This document shows, in pieces, positions 11,731-24,352 of a stretch of DNA of 64,000 nt (the stretch's first letter is position 1; every line of letters begins with the position of its first letter). The DNA is taken from NCBI GenBank assembly GCA_020205615.1, contig CM035167.1, forward strand, positions 132,211,483-132,275,482. The letters run 5' to 3'. Under the pieces are notes generated by a model, which did not search any database, had not been told where the DNA came from, and worked only from the letters and a program-made list of their open reading frames with translations. The DNA is from Panax quinquefolius (taxonomy: Eukaryota; Streptophyta; Magnoliopsida; Apiales; Araliaceae). Made by a program: the position numbers and the translations under genes.

Positions 11731-14700
11731 ATGGGGACGGTGACTCAAAAGATCGTCCCGTAAAAGTCAAAGTCAACGATTCCGGAAGAAGCGTTTGTCA
11801 GGATCGGTCAAAATGCGAGGAACCCAAACGAGGTGATCACGGTAAGCTATTTATAAAATTCTGCTAAGTTTATACCTTACTTGATACCGGTATACCCATT
11901 CATTTATCTCTCCCGCTTGTGCTCAACGCTTAAACTCGACTCGGAGAAATTAGACTTTGACCTATCTCGTGGAAACTCCGTTAGAGAAACTTTCATCACA
12001 TCCATCGCTTATAAATCTTGTTTGATTCAAGTTGGCACCATTACCTTACCGTTGAATTTTATCTCTTTAAAGATACTTGCTTTTGATGTGATTTTAGGAT
12101 TGATTGGTTAACTACTCATCATGCCAAAATTGATTGTTTTCGTAAGGTTGTTAGTTTTCATATTCCTAACCAACCCGTTAGACTAATTCAAGCAACTAAA
12201 CCATTAAAATCAATCACCGCATATCTAATCATAAAGCTATTCGCTTATTGAAAAACGGATGTCAAGCTTTCTTAGCCCATGTTATGGATTTGAATAAAGA
12301 CACGCCAAATTTGAATAATATTCCGTTGTTATCGACTTTCCGACGATTTTCAAGAACTTCCTGGCCTACCCCCGTAACGTGAAGTTGAATTCTTTATTGA
12401 TCTTGAACCCGCACAAAGCCCATTTCTAAAACCCCATATCGAATGGCTCCTATTGAACTTCAGGAGTTAAAGGTCCAACTACTGTGAATTGTTGGACATC
12501 GGTTTCATTGGCCTAGTACATCTCCTTGGGGTGCTCTCTGTTTTATTTCAGAAAGAAGAAAGACGGGAGTATGCGATTTTGTATTAACTATCGGGAATTG
12601 AACCATGTCACCATCAAGAATAGGTATCCTCACCTCGTATTGATGACTTGTTTGACCAACCGCAAGGGCACAATTCTTTTCAAAATCGATCTTCGCTCGG
12701 ATATCATCGGTGAAGATTAGAATCGAGGATATTCCAAAGACCGCCTTTGAGAACTGGCAGATGGGCATTATGAATTCTTAGTCATGTCTTTCGGATTGAC
12801 TAATGCTCCTCGCGGCTTTCATGGATATGATGAACCGAGTATTCAAGGAATATTCGATCGGCCATTGTTGTTGTCTTTATTGATGACATCCTTATATATT
12901 CCAAAAGTCGTGAAGATCATGAGCACCATTTGAAGTCGGTACTCCAAAGGCTTCGTGAAAACAAACTATATGCCAAATTGAAGAAATGCGAAGTTCGCTC
13001 GAGGAAGTAGCATTCCTTGGGGCACGTGGTGTCGAAATATGGAGTATCTGCTGATCCCGCCAAGATTGAAGCAATACAAAGTTGGGAGCAACCAAGCTCT
13101 GGATCAAGACGTAGCTTTTTGGGCTTAGTTTGGTTATTATCGGAGATTCGTGGAAGGGTTTTTCGAATCGCTACTCCATTAACTCAAATTTAACCCTAAG
13201 GATACAAAATTCGTTTGGAGTGAAGAATGCGAGAAGAGTTTCCAAGAGCTTAAGAGGAGACTTATTTTAAGACTGTTTCTAACAATACCATCCGGTTCGG
13301 ATGGATTTGTTATCTACAAACGATGCTTCGTGCAAAGGGTTAGGATGTGTTCTCATGCAACGTGGGAAAGTCATAGCCTATGCCTCGCGACAACTTAAAG
13401 AGTATGAGAGGAATTATCCTACTCATGATCTAGAGTCAGCGTTAATCATTTTCGCGCTTAAAGATATGGAGGCACTATCTATATGGGGAGAAAGTGGAGA
13501 TATATTCGCACCATAAAAGCCTTAAATATTTCTTCACTCAAAAAGAACTCAACACGCGGCAATGACGTTAGCTCGAGCTATTGAAAGACTACGACCACAC
13601 TATTCAATATCATCCCGTAAAAGCGAACGTGGTAGACGACGCGTTGAGTAGAGAAGATCATATGCAGGAACGAAAGCGATGATGTCAAATATACGACAGA
13701 GCCAACTTTAATAGAAAAAGTTAAGGTCGCTCAAGCCACCCAACCTTGAGTCGATGCGCGTATGAAGAAGAAAGTACAAGAAGGAGCTATTCCTAAGTTT
13801 AGAATTGATGAAGAAGGAATACTTGAGTCCACTCTAGACTTTGTGTTCCTAACGACTCGATTTGAAGTACAAGATTATGATGGAGGCACACAATACACCA
13901 TTTGCAATCCATCTCGAAGTACTAAAATGTATCGTGATCTTCGACATACATTTTGGTGGAACAATATGAAAAGAGAGATTGCAAAGTTTATCTCAATGTG
14001 TTTAACTTGTCAACGTGTAAAGCGAGCATCCGGTACCTAAGGGTCCGTTGCAACCACTTGAGATTCCAAAATGGAAGTGGGAACACATTACCATGGATTT
14101 TGCATTCTTGGTCTTCCTACGGTTTCTCGTGGCATCAATGCTATTTGGGTTATTGTTGATAGATTAACCAAGTCCGCTTCATTTCTTGCCGACACGGAGA
14201 CTTATTCACTGAACGCCTTGCTAGTATGTGACGTGAATGAGATTATGAGGTTACTTGGCATGCCCGTATCCATAGTTTTGGATCGTGACCCAAGATTCAC
14301 TTCAAGATTTTGGGTTAGCTTGCAAAAAGCTATGGGCACGGATCTCACGATTGGATTCGCATACCATCCTCAAACCAGACGGACAATCGTGAAAGGACTA
14401 TTCAAACTCTTCAAGATTTATTAAGACTGTGGTCCTAGACTTCAAGGGCGGTTGGGATAAGTATTTACCATTGGTGGAATTCTCCTACAACAACAAAGCT
14501 TATCGTGCAAGTATAGGTGTGGCTCCATTTGAAGCATTATATGGGCGAAAGTGTCGCTCTCCAAAGATGTTGGGACGAGGTGGGTGAAGCAACACCGTTG
14601 GGACCCGAGTAAGTACGTATATGACTACGGAAAAGATCCAAATGATTCGACAACGATATACAAACCGGCACAAGATCGACAAAAGAGTTATGCGGATCTT

Positions 14701-15190
14701 CATCGAAAGGACGTGGAATTTAGTGTGGGGATCATGTATTATTGTTGCTAGTTGCTCCATGGAAGGGAGTTACAAGATTTGGGAAGAGAGGAAAGCTCAA
14801 TCCACGATTTATTGGTCCATTTCAAATTCTTGACCGAGTAGGAAATGTAGCCTATAGACTCGCTAAGTTACCTCCAAGAGTATGTCTCGTGTTCATAATG
14901 TGTTTCACATATCCGTATTTCAGTAAATATTTGAAAGACCCGAACCACGTTATAGAGTTAGAACCGGACGAGATAGTCAAGACTTAACGTATGAGGAGGT
15001 ATTGCCAAGATCTTGGATAGAAGGAGCATGTCTTACGCCAAGAAAGGTCATACCACAAGTTAAAGTTTTGTGGAGGAATCATGCTATAGAGGAAATGACC
15101 GGGAATGGAAACGGAAATGAAAGCGAGGTATCCTCACCTTTTCAAACACCAGTACAGACGTCAATTTCGAGGACGAAATTTCATAAGGAG
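11731..15190 (+). pseudogene. pol: Element B pol: protease, RT, RNase H, integrase, chromodomain-like tail
   Basis: Domains in order: protease near 11870-12120 (LLDTG followed by a disturbed THSFIS motif, then FDVILG); RT near 12480-13080 with [11 protein letters not shown] as its YxDD-equivalent; RNase H near 13290-13660 ([12 protein letters not shown], an HKSLKYFFT region); integrase near 13760-14450 ([38 protein letters not shown]); and a tail to 15170 with VKVLWRNHAIEEMT. Every domain is present at about normal size, but frames shift many times. The line CGCTCGGATATCATCGGTG (12695) corresponds to GTTCTGGATATCATCAGCTG in element F, so both frame changes there sit on CTG/CAG. It may be intact in the real genome. 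Confidence 0.85.
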
Positions 15191-15195
15191 GGAGG

Positions 15196-17869
15196 TCAGA
15201 AGACCCCAACTTATTATTAATGAAATTTAATTTTCTATTTATTATTTTGAAATATTAAGGGTTGATTTGATTAATGTGGGATAGTTAGGGTAAAATACGC
15301 AAATATTTCAAAATAAGCAAGTGGTTATAAAATATTCATTGTTCATTCGGAGAATATTCGTCATCGCTTCTGGGAATATTCGCATTGACGACATGCCAAT
15401 GTGGGCCCCATAACGGAAAGCGATTGGATGAAGAAAAACGATAAATATAAGTTGTTTAAAAATAACGGCGTGGTTGGTTGTTACAATTATCATCGTTAAA
15501 ATACCCGGTGGTTAAAACACAAGAAGATTACCAGATTGCACCAATTATTGATTCTTACGTAGAAGGCACTACTCAATAATGGTTATGTAATTATCGCTCA
15601 AAGATTTTATTAAGTTAATAATTGCTGCGTTGATATTTTATATCATTGTTGTTTCAATAATTGTCATTACACGTATTTTTCATTATCGAAGCAATAATTC
15701 ATATTATCTCGAATAATATTATTAGATAACATTATTGGCAATGTCTAGAAAGTTCTCGTCTAAGGAGAGGTTTGGTCACCTAATCAAGCGCCAAGAAGAA
15801 GAAGAAATTCTTATCGAAAGCCCTCTATCCTCGAACCGCTCGTCATCAATAATGTGATTCGTAATATTATTTATGAATAATTAATTATTGATTTATATGA
15901 TGAGGAAAATATTAATTTTATGAGGATATAGATGGAGAAAATTTTTAATGTGACAATTGTTGAAAATTAATATTTTATCTTTTTCTGATAAAATAATTCA
16001 TTTAAATATATTATTTTAATAATATATTAACGATGATATTTTTATAATGAATGTGGGATATATGAGTATATGAGGAGGAAGAGTATTTTGTGGCATTAAA
16101 TGTTTAACACATGTTTTGTGTGTTGGTGGACACAATTATTGACCGAAATTTGATTATAATTGTAAAATCGCCTGCTTGTGGATTTTGGTCAATTTCTATT
16201 TGGAATTTGGAAAAACTTTCTTCCGTAAAGTTGTAGAGAATTGAATTTTCTATAAAAAACTTGCGAGATTCGAATTTTCCGATGAAAGGGCTATTTATTA
16301 TGAATTATTGAAGTTCAAGTTCAAATAATTAATTTTGGGAGTTTTAGTTAATTATTTTGAGAAAACGTTTTTTGCAACTAAGTTGGCCTCACATGTGATT
16401 AAAATGGGCTGAGATCAGTTGTCTAAGGTGGGCTAAAGAAAATGTGAAAAATATATTAATATTATATTCAATTTTTCGCTTTGGTGTTCTAAGCATTTTC
16501 CTATAAATAAGGGTGCTTAGGTTAGAATTGAAAAACACACCGTAAACCCAAGTTTTCTCTATTTCTCTCGATATATTGAGCGTATTCTTGTGAGTATACT
16601 TTGAGTATTGTTAGACGTGCAAATTCCTTCAAAGACTATACCGGTATTCCAAATTTGAAGTACTAATCTTTCGAGGTAAAGGGTGTTATTTTCTTCTCAA
16701 ATGATATTATTTCTTCAATATCATTATGTTGAAATATTGGTTGGAACTTTTATCAAATTTGGAACTTTTTCATGTCGGGTTTACTTATTCATGAGTTACT
16801 ATTCACGAAGTTACTATTCATGAGTTACTATTCACGAGTTACTATTCACGTAGTACTATTCATGAAGCGTGAAGAAGATTTTTGTGGAATTTCTATCTTT
16901 TGGTGTCTGAGTTCTTATTCACGATACTAATGACTATTCACGATATTCACTATTCACCTAAAAATAAAATTTCTTCTTTTGTCCAAAATATCTATTCGGA
17001 TACTAGCTTTGATTGTATCCATGTTTTGATCATTCTTGAATTTTACACCACTATGATTATTTTTGAGGTATTTTTGAACATGGATAAAACAAAGTACTAA
17101 TCCTTAATCCTTAATCCTTGTCATTTTGTTTCACCGGATTCGTTTCTTTAAAAATATTTTTCATCATCCTCGCCTTAAATGATGATATTATTGAATATCT
17201 TTGGCCTCAGAGTAAAAGATGAATGATTTCTGAAGAATATCTTTGGTCAGAGGCAAAAGATGAACAGTGTTTAGATGAACATGATTAATCGATGAATATC
17301 TTCGGCTGTAGTGCAAAGATGAATATTTGATTCCAGATGTATATTGATTGACGTTACAGGATAAAAGATAGACGATGAACTTTTAAATTCATACATAGAA
17401 GATAGTAGTTTGCATTCTCTACTTAACTCTTCTAATGAATTATTATTTTCGATTGCGAATATTGATTTAAAATTTGTTGTCTATTGTATTCTATTAGATT
17501 TTTCCTGTTGAAGACTAACGGTAATTTGTTGTATATTATCTTAGTCATAATATTCTTTTATCGGGCTAGTTGAGCTCACCCTTTTCCTTTTTGTTCCATT
17601 TTCTTCTCGTGAGGCGAGAATATAAGCGAGTATTTAGCCTGGGTATGGAATGAAGGTTTTAGAAAGGATTGTTTAGTAGTCCTCACCATTTTGTAAAATA
17701 ATGTATCAATAAATGTGATGAGGATTTATTTGAGTATAGATATTGTCAGAAGATAATATTTGTATTCAAACTCACAGCTTTTTCTTGTTGTAATAATAAA
17801 GTTGTAGTTGTTTCGCCATGTATTGACAACTCAGAATAGGTGATGTATACCTATTTTGGGGGCGTCACA
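15196..17869 (+). repeat. Element B 3' LTR
   Basis: Begins after a polypurine tract (AAGGAGGGAGG, 15185-15195). The first bases read TCAGAAGACCCC instead of TGTAAGACCCC, and the end is GGGGGCGTCACA at 17869. TATA box at 16501-16510 with one change. It is followed by the TTATA duplication. Confidence 0.88.
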
Positions 17870-19009
17870 TTATACGTATACTTGACATCATTGAATGGGT
17901 CCCCGGAGTCTTGAATTCTATCTTCATCTTTTGTAAATCACACAAAATGGGCCTTTGTTTTAACAACATCGCATTTGTTCTCGCCAGAAGATCTTTACTC
18001 AAGTCACCTACTACGTTTCGCTTTTCCAAGATGGTATTGAATAGTGTGGTTGTAATCTTTCAATAGCTCAAGCCAACGTCGTTGTCGCATGTTAAGTTCC
18101 TTTTGGGTGAAGAAATATTTGAGGCTTTTATGGTCTGAATATATCTCCACTTTTTCCCCATATAGATAGTGCCTCCAGATCTTTGACGAAAACAAAACAA
18201 TTTATGCTAACTCTAGATCATGAGTAGGATAATTCCTCTCATATTCTTTAAGTTGTCGCAAGGCATAGGCTATGACTTTCCCACGTTGCATGAGAACACA
18301 TCCTAATCCTTTGCCTGAAGCATCGCTGTAGATAACAAATCCATCCGAACCAGATGGTATTGTCAGAACATGTGCCGAAATGAGTCTCCTCTTGAGATCT
18401 TTGAAACTCTTCTCGCATTCCTCGCTCCATACGAATTCGAGTCAGCTGAGTTAACGTAGTAGCGATTCTAGAAAATCCTTCCACAAATCTCCAATAATAA
18501 CCAAATTTAAGCCCAAAAGCTACGTGCTTGGCCACCGTCTTTGGTTGCTCCTAACTTTGTATTGCTTCAATCTTCACGTCAACAGACACTCCATGTTTTG
18601 ACACCATGTGCCCAAGGAATGCTATTTCCTCAAGCCGTAACTCGCATTTCTTGACTTGGTATATAGCTTGTTATCATGAAGCCTTTGCGATTACCGACTT
18701 CAAACGGCGCCATGATCTTTCTGACTTTTGGAATAGATGAGGATGTCATCAATAAAGACAACAACGAACCGATCCAAATATTCCTTGAACACTCGGTTCA
18801 TCATATCCATGAAAGCCGCAGGAGCATTAGTCAATCCAAAGGACATGACTAGGAATTCATAATGCCCGTCTTGAGTTCTTAAGAAGGCGATCTTGGAATA
18901 TCCTCGTTTTAACCTTCAAATTTATATGATATCCGAGCGAAGATCGATTTTTGAAAAGAATTGTGCTCATTGCAACTGGTCAAACATGTCATCAATGCGA
19001 GGTAGCGGA
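17870..19009 (-). pseudogene. Element A pol middle part: RNase H and RT
   Basis: The continuation of the minus-strand pol of element A beyond the element B insertion. Reading downward, RT pieces (PRIDDMFDQL near 18990, the FIDD-region near 18750, LGHMVSKHGVS near 18600) are followed by RNase H. The RNase H carries [20 protein letters not shown] and [15 protein letters not shown] (18004-18195). Frames are broken repeatedly. The upstream part of RT is cut off at 19010 by the LTR of element C, inside the sequence encoding [10 protein letters not shown]. The sequence across 17874/7769 rejoins without loss once one TTATA copy is removed. Confidence 0.85.
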
Positions 19010-20094
19010 TGTGACGCCCCCAAAATTAGGTATACATCACCCACTTGGGTCGTCAGATACATGGTACAAAATTCAAATACAACTTACTAATACAACTGTA
19101 TGCAGTACAATACGACAAAACATAACCGTGAGTTTGAATACAATTATTGTCTACTAGAGATTATACAAACTCAAAAGGAGTCCTCATTACAATTATTAAC
19201 ACACTATTTCACGAATAGTGAGGACTACTAATGCTATCTTTCGACCGTCACTCCGTTCCCCGACTAGTCCTCGCTATGTTCTCATTTCTTGAAGAGAACG
19301 GTGAAAAGAAAGGTGAACTCAACTAGCCCAAAGAAGAAATATTATGACTAAGATAATGCGAGTAATAAATTATCGTTAGCCTTCAAAGAATGTTAAAGCG
19401 ATAAAATATAACAACATCAAGTTTAACTGCAAATGAACAAATAATCCATTAAAAGAGTCAATTAGAGAATAAAATCTACTATCTTTTATGATTTAAAAGG
19501 TTTTCATGACTTTTATCATTGGGACTCGACTTAATAAATAATCCACATCATCGAATCACCCCTAGCACTATGGCAAGGATATTCTTTAGTATCACGACCA
19601 CAAATTATCCATGCACTACTGACCCGAGGACATTCGTGTATTCATTAATGGTCATGATCACGCCAACAATTGTCCATCAATGCACTACTACTTAATGATA
19701 ACTTTTACCACATCATTTGTAACATTACGGTCATGATTACACCGAATAATCCCCTCGGTCATAATCATACCAAGTCCATCTATGCTTCTGAGCCACAGAT
19801 GACTTTCAACATAATATAAACATGAGGATGATGACAATGATATAAGAATTCAATAAAACAAGTTCAAGAATTAATTTATCCAGAACTAATAATGTCCAAA
19901 TTGTAAATATGATATTTGCTTAGTAGAGTAAAATTCAAGAATGATCGGAAGAATATTTCCATGAAAAGATCTTTGGATGAAGCGCAAATATCAAGGATAT
20001 TCTACTAATTTCATGGAGTATAGAAGTCAAAACTTTAACTTATTTGAGTATAATAAAGAATGGAATAACAAAAGTAATCACCATGCATGCGGTA

Positions 20095-20440
20095 TTTCGA
20101 TGAGGCAAAGTTATTCCAACAGAATAATAATAAGCGGAACCGTGTCGAGGCAAATTTGCAATCGGTGAGGATGTTCCAACAGAATAATAATAAAAAGGCG
20201 GAACGAAAGTCGGTGTAAAACACACTGACGAGGATGTTCCAATGTAATAATAATAAAGGCGGAACCCGGTCAGGTGTAAAAACACATGACGAGGATGTTC
20301 AATGAAATTATAATAAAGACGGAACTAGGTCCGGTGTAAAACACACACACAGGATGTTCCAACAGAATAATAGAAGAATGTCACCAAGTATAGGGTAAAA
20401 CGCATATACAGGTTATTCCAACAGAATAATAAGCAATGGA
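20095..20440 (-). repeat. ~60-bp tandem array inside the element C LTR
   Basis: About six imperfect units, each with GGATGTTCCAACAGAATAAT followed by AATAAAGGCGGAAC and a TGTAAAACACAC tail. Unit edges carry GTTCC/GGAAC inverted pairs, so single units can fold. Comparable but shorter arrays (GGAATAAC...GTTATTCC cores) occur in LTR H (46920-47400) and, in the plus orientation, near 2200-2350 and 40280-40440. The array lies downstream of the TATA box, hence in the expected transcript. Confidence 0.75.
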
Positions 20441-20779
20441 ATAACAACAGTTCTCTTCATGAATAAGAAAGAATAACACCCATTACATTAGTAGTAGATT
20501 GAATACTGCAGTAGTGTAGTAACATAATACTCTTCTTCTTTCTCTCTTATTCTCTCTATACTTTCTCTCTCTATAGCTTGAATGAATTCGTGAAAAATAA
20601 TGAAGCACTAGACCTCTATTTATAGAAGATTTCTAGTTTAGCACTTGAAATGTGAAAAGGCAAGTGGCTTGAAGACTGGTGATGTGAAAAGAAAAGTGGT
20701 TTGATGCCTGTAATGTGAAACGACAATTGGTTCGACGCCTGTAATATGAAACGGCAAGTGGTTTGACGTCTGGTAAAGG

Positions 20780-20873
20780 TAGTTACTATTGACGAATGTA
20801 ATTACTATTGATGAAGGTAATTACTATTGACGAAGGTAATTACTATTGACGAAGGTAATTACTATTGACGAAG
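20780..20873 (-). repeat. 19-bp U3 tandem repeat, five copies
   Basis: Five near-perfect copies of ATTACTATTGACGAAGGTA lie roughly 155-260 bp upstream of the C-type TATA box (minus orientation). TTGAC is the core of a WRKY W-box and the unit is spaced regularly, so an enhancer function is plausible but unproven. Confidence 0.75.
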
Positions 20874-21552
20874 AGACTCTTAGATGATGACATATGGCCC
20901 TCCCCATAAAATAACCAAACTTACCACAAACGTCTCATAATAGACTCTTTATGTACATCAAGGATTGAATAAATATTACCACAAATCATTTTATTTTTAA
21001 TCAACACATATTTAATCTTTCAACAATTATTAATCATTTATAACTTGTCGTCTCAATTATTGATGTAATAATATAACATATTATACAGATGATACTGTGA
21101 CAATAATTGAATCAATAATATAAGAGATATGATGCAGCAATTACTATAGCAATAATTGAGTATAGCTGAGTGACTTCTCACGTAAGCATCAATAATCAAT
21201 AGCGTGTGCTACTATGCAACCACGCGCATTACCCTACTTTTACTACTGGGTAGTTCAACAGTTTTAACGGTAACACCTCCGCCGTTATTTTCATAAAGTA
21301 TTTTTGTCATTTTTTCAATCCGACAATAATTCCATTGTGGGGTCCACTAATGATTGTCTTGGTCGCATACGAATATTCCCGAAAAAAAAGAATATTCCCA
21401 AACCAAACGAATATTTTATAACAACTTGCTTACTTTTGCAAAATTTATAAATATTACCCACAACTATAATATTATATCAAATTTACTCCATAATATTCAA
21501 AAATAATATTTATAGAAAATTCATCTTTATTTATAAAAGTTGGGGTCTTACA

Positions 21553-24352
21553 ACCTCCCTTCTTATGAAATTTAGCCCTCAAAATTAGGATCATTACTGG
21601 TATGTCGAAGAGGTAAGGATACCTTGATTTCATTTCAGATTCTAACTCCCAAGTCATTTCCTCAACATCGTGGTTTCTCCACAAAACTTTGACTTGAGGT
21701 ATAACCTTAGAGCGTAGAATATGTTCCTTCTTATCCAAGATTTGAACAGGAACCTCTTCATACGTCAAATCTTTCACTATTTAGTCCAGTTCTAACTCAA
21801 TAATGTGGTTTGGGTCTTTCACATATTTACGTAACATGGATATGTGAAAAACATTATGAACACGAGACATACTTGGCGGTAACGCGGTCTATAGGCCACA
21901 GTTCCTACTCGATCGAGGATTAAAAATGGGCCGATGAATCGAGGATTGAGTTTTCCTCTCTTTCCAAATCTCGTAACTCCTTTCCATGGAGCAACACGCA
22001 ACAACACATGATCTCTTATATCGAATTCCACGTCCTTTCGATGAAGATCAGCATAACTCTTTTGTCGATCTTGTGAGGTTTTTATACGTTGTCGGATCGT
22101 TTAAATCTTTTCCGTAGTCATACGTACCAACTCCGATCCTAACAACATTGCTTCACCCACCTCATCCCAGCATACTGGAGAACGACACTTTCTTCCATAC
22201 AACGCTTCGAATGGAGCCATGCCAATACTTGCTTGATAACTGTTGTTGTAGGAAAACTCCACCAATGGTAAGAATTTGTCCCAACTTCCCTTGAAATCAT
22301 GGACACAGAGTCTTAATAGATCTTCAAGAGTTTGAATAGTCCTCTCTCGATCGTCCGTTAAAATCCGAGGATGATATGCCGAAGCTAAATCATAAGTCTG
22401 TGCCCATAGCTTTTTCCAAACTAACCCAAAATCGTGAAGTGAATCTTGGGTCTCGATCAGAAACTATGGATACCGACATACCATGCAGTCTTACAATCTC
22501 GTTTATGTATATACGAGCAAGACGTTCAAGTGTATAAGTTTCTCGTGTCGGTAAGAAATGAGCGGACTTGGTCAATCTATCAACAATAACCCAAATCGCA
22601 TCTATGCCTTGAGAAACCTTAGGAAGACCCCAGAACGAAATCCATGGTAATGTGCTCCCACTTCCATTCTCGAATTTCAAGTGGTTGCAATGGACCTTTG
22701 GTACTTGATGCTTCGCTTTAACTCATTGACAAGTTAGACACCTTGAGATAAACAACGCTATCTCTCTCTTCATATTGCTCCACCAAAATGAATAGACGAA
22801 TATCATGATACATTTTGGTACTCCGTGATGGATTTAAAGCGGTGTGTTGTGCGCCTCCATCATGATTTTATACTTTAAATCGTGGTTGTTAGGAACACAA
22901 AGTCCTGGAGTTGACTTGAAGTATTCCTTCTTCATCGATTTTGCTTCCTTAAGATAGCACCTTCTTGCACTTTCTTCCTCGTATACATCATCCATCAGTC
23001 CAGAATTTCGAGCGCCTTTAACTTTATCGATTAAAGTCGGTTCTACTCTTATATTCGCCATCATCACATGGGTCCCTAGAGTCTTTAACTCTATCTCCAT
23101 CCTTTGCAAGTCACACAAAATGGGCCTTTGCGTTGACAATATCGCACTCGTACTTGCATATGATCTTCTACTCAATGCGTTAGCTACCACGTTCGCTTTT
23201 CCAGGATGGTATTGGATGGTATGATCATAATCTTTCAATAGTTCAAGCCAACGTCGTTGTCGCATGTTGAGTTCCTTTTGAGTAAAGAAATATTTGAGGC
23301 TTTTATGATCCGTAAAGATCTCCACCATCTCCCCATACAAGTAATGCCTCTAAATTTTAAGTGCAAAGACAACAGCTGCCAACTCTAGATCATGAGTAGG
23401 ATAATTCCTTTCATATTCTTTGAGTTTTCTTGAGGCATAGGCTATGACTTTCCCATGTTGCATGAGAACACATCCCAACCCTTTACCCGAAGCATCATCA
23501 CATGAGATGACAAATCCCTCCGAGGCGAGATGGTATTGCCGTAGCGAGTCTTGAAATAAGTCTCATTTTGAGTTCTTGAAAACTCTTCTCACATTCTTCG
23601 CTCCAACCGAACTTTGTATCTTTCCGAGTCAGCTGAGTTAATGGAGTAGCAATTCGAGAAAATCCTTCCACGAATCTCCGATAATAACCAGCTAAGCCGA
23701 GAAAGCTACGATTTGATCCACTAATTTAGGTTGCTCCCAGCTTTGAATTGCTTCAATCTTTGCTGGGTCAATAGATATTCCATGACTTGATACTACGTGC
23801 CCAAGGAATGCTACTTCCTCAAGCAAAAATTCTCATTTCTTCAACTTGGCATAAAGCTTGTATTCACGAAGCTTTTGGAGTGTCAGCTTCAAGTGTTGCT
23901 CGTGATCTTCGCGGCTTTTGGAATAAATAAGAATGTCATCAATAAAGACGACCACAAAGTGATCCAAATATTCATTGAATACTCGGTTCATCATATCCAT
24001 GAAGGTAGAAGGACATGACTAGGAATTCATAATGCCCGTACCGAGTTCTGAAAGCCGTCTTTGGAATATCATCGGTTCTAATCTTCAATTGGTGATATCC
24101 GAAACGAAGATCAATCTTTGAAAAGAATTTGGCTCCTTGCAACTGGTCAAACAGGTCATCAATACGTGGCAATGGATACCTATTTTTGATGGTGACATGA
24201 TTCAACTCCTGATAATTAATACAAAGTCGCATACTCCCATCTTTCTTCTTTACGAATAGAACAGGAGCACCCCAAGGAGAAGTACTAGGACGAATAAAGC
24301 CAATGTCTAACAATTTCTGCAGTTGGGTCTTTAACTCTTGAAGTTCAATAAG
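21553..24352 (-). pseudogene. Element C pol: RT to chromodomain-like tail
   Basis: Minus-strand pol remnant of a second element. From high to low coordinates: the RT palm ([53 protein letters not shown]; 23972-24345); further RT and an RNase H start at 23400-23960; the RNase H end with [18 protein letters not shown] and NVVANALSR (22834-23340); an integrase core with [16 protein letters not shown] and [12 protein letters not shown] (22390-22680); and a tail with VKVLWRNHDVEEMTWE (21472-21777, running past the stop into the LTR). Gag and protease are missing: at about 24352 the sequence switches to a plus-strand LTR. The open stretches are longer than in B but still frameshifted. Confidence 0.85.

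Larger units (their letters stand above)
7769..17869 (+). mobile_element. Element B: full-length Tekay-like chromovirus
   Basis: A 10.1-kb element with two matching LTRs, a primer-binding site, gag, pol and a polypurine tract, flanked by TTATA duplications and inserted into the pol gene of element A. The two LTRs have nearly equal length (about 2671 and 2674 bp) and align throughout, so the insertion is recent relative to the others. Their differences cluster at CAG/CTG positions. It is the best candidate in the window for the autonomous parent of the family, although the assembled reading frame is heavily broken. Confidence 0.9.
19010..21552 (-). repeat. Element C 3' LTR (minus), second subfamily
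   Basis: TGTGACGCCCCC to GGGGTCTTACA on the minus strand, about 2.54 kb. It differs from the A/B/D type in its middle: the hairpin repeats are diverged, and there is a long ~60-bp tandem array (20100-20440). Upstream of its TATA box (CTATTTATAG, 20616-20625) is a 19-bp repeat (20780-20873). Its relatives in the window are H, J and the stub at 31161. Confidence 0.85.

Noticed and set aside
6281..24340. One long minus-strand element spanning A and C
   Set aside because: Integrase and RNase H-RT occur twice (6279-19009 and 21553-24352) with a complete LTR between them, so they are two elements.
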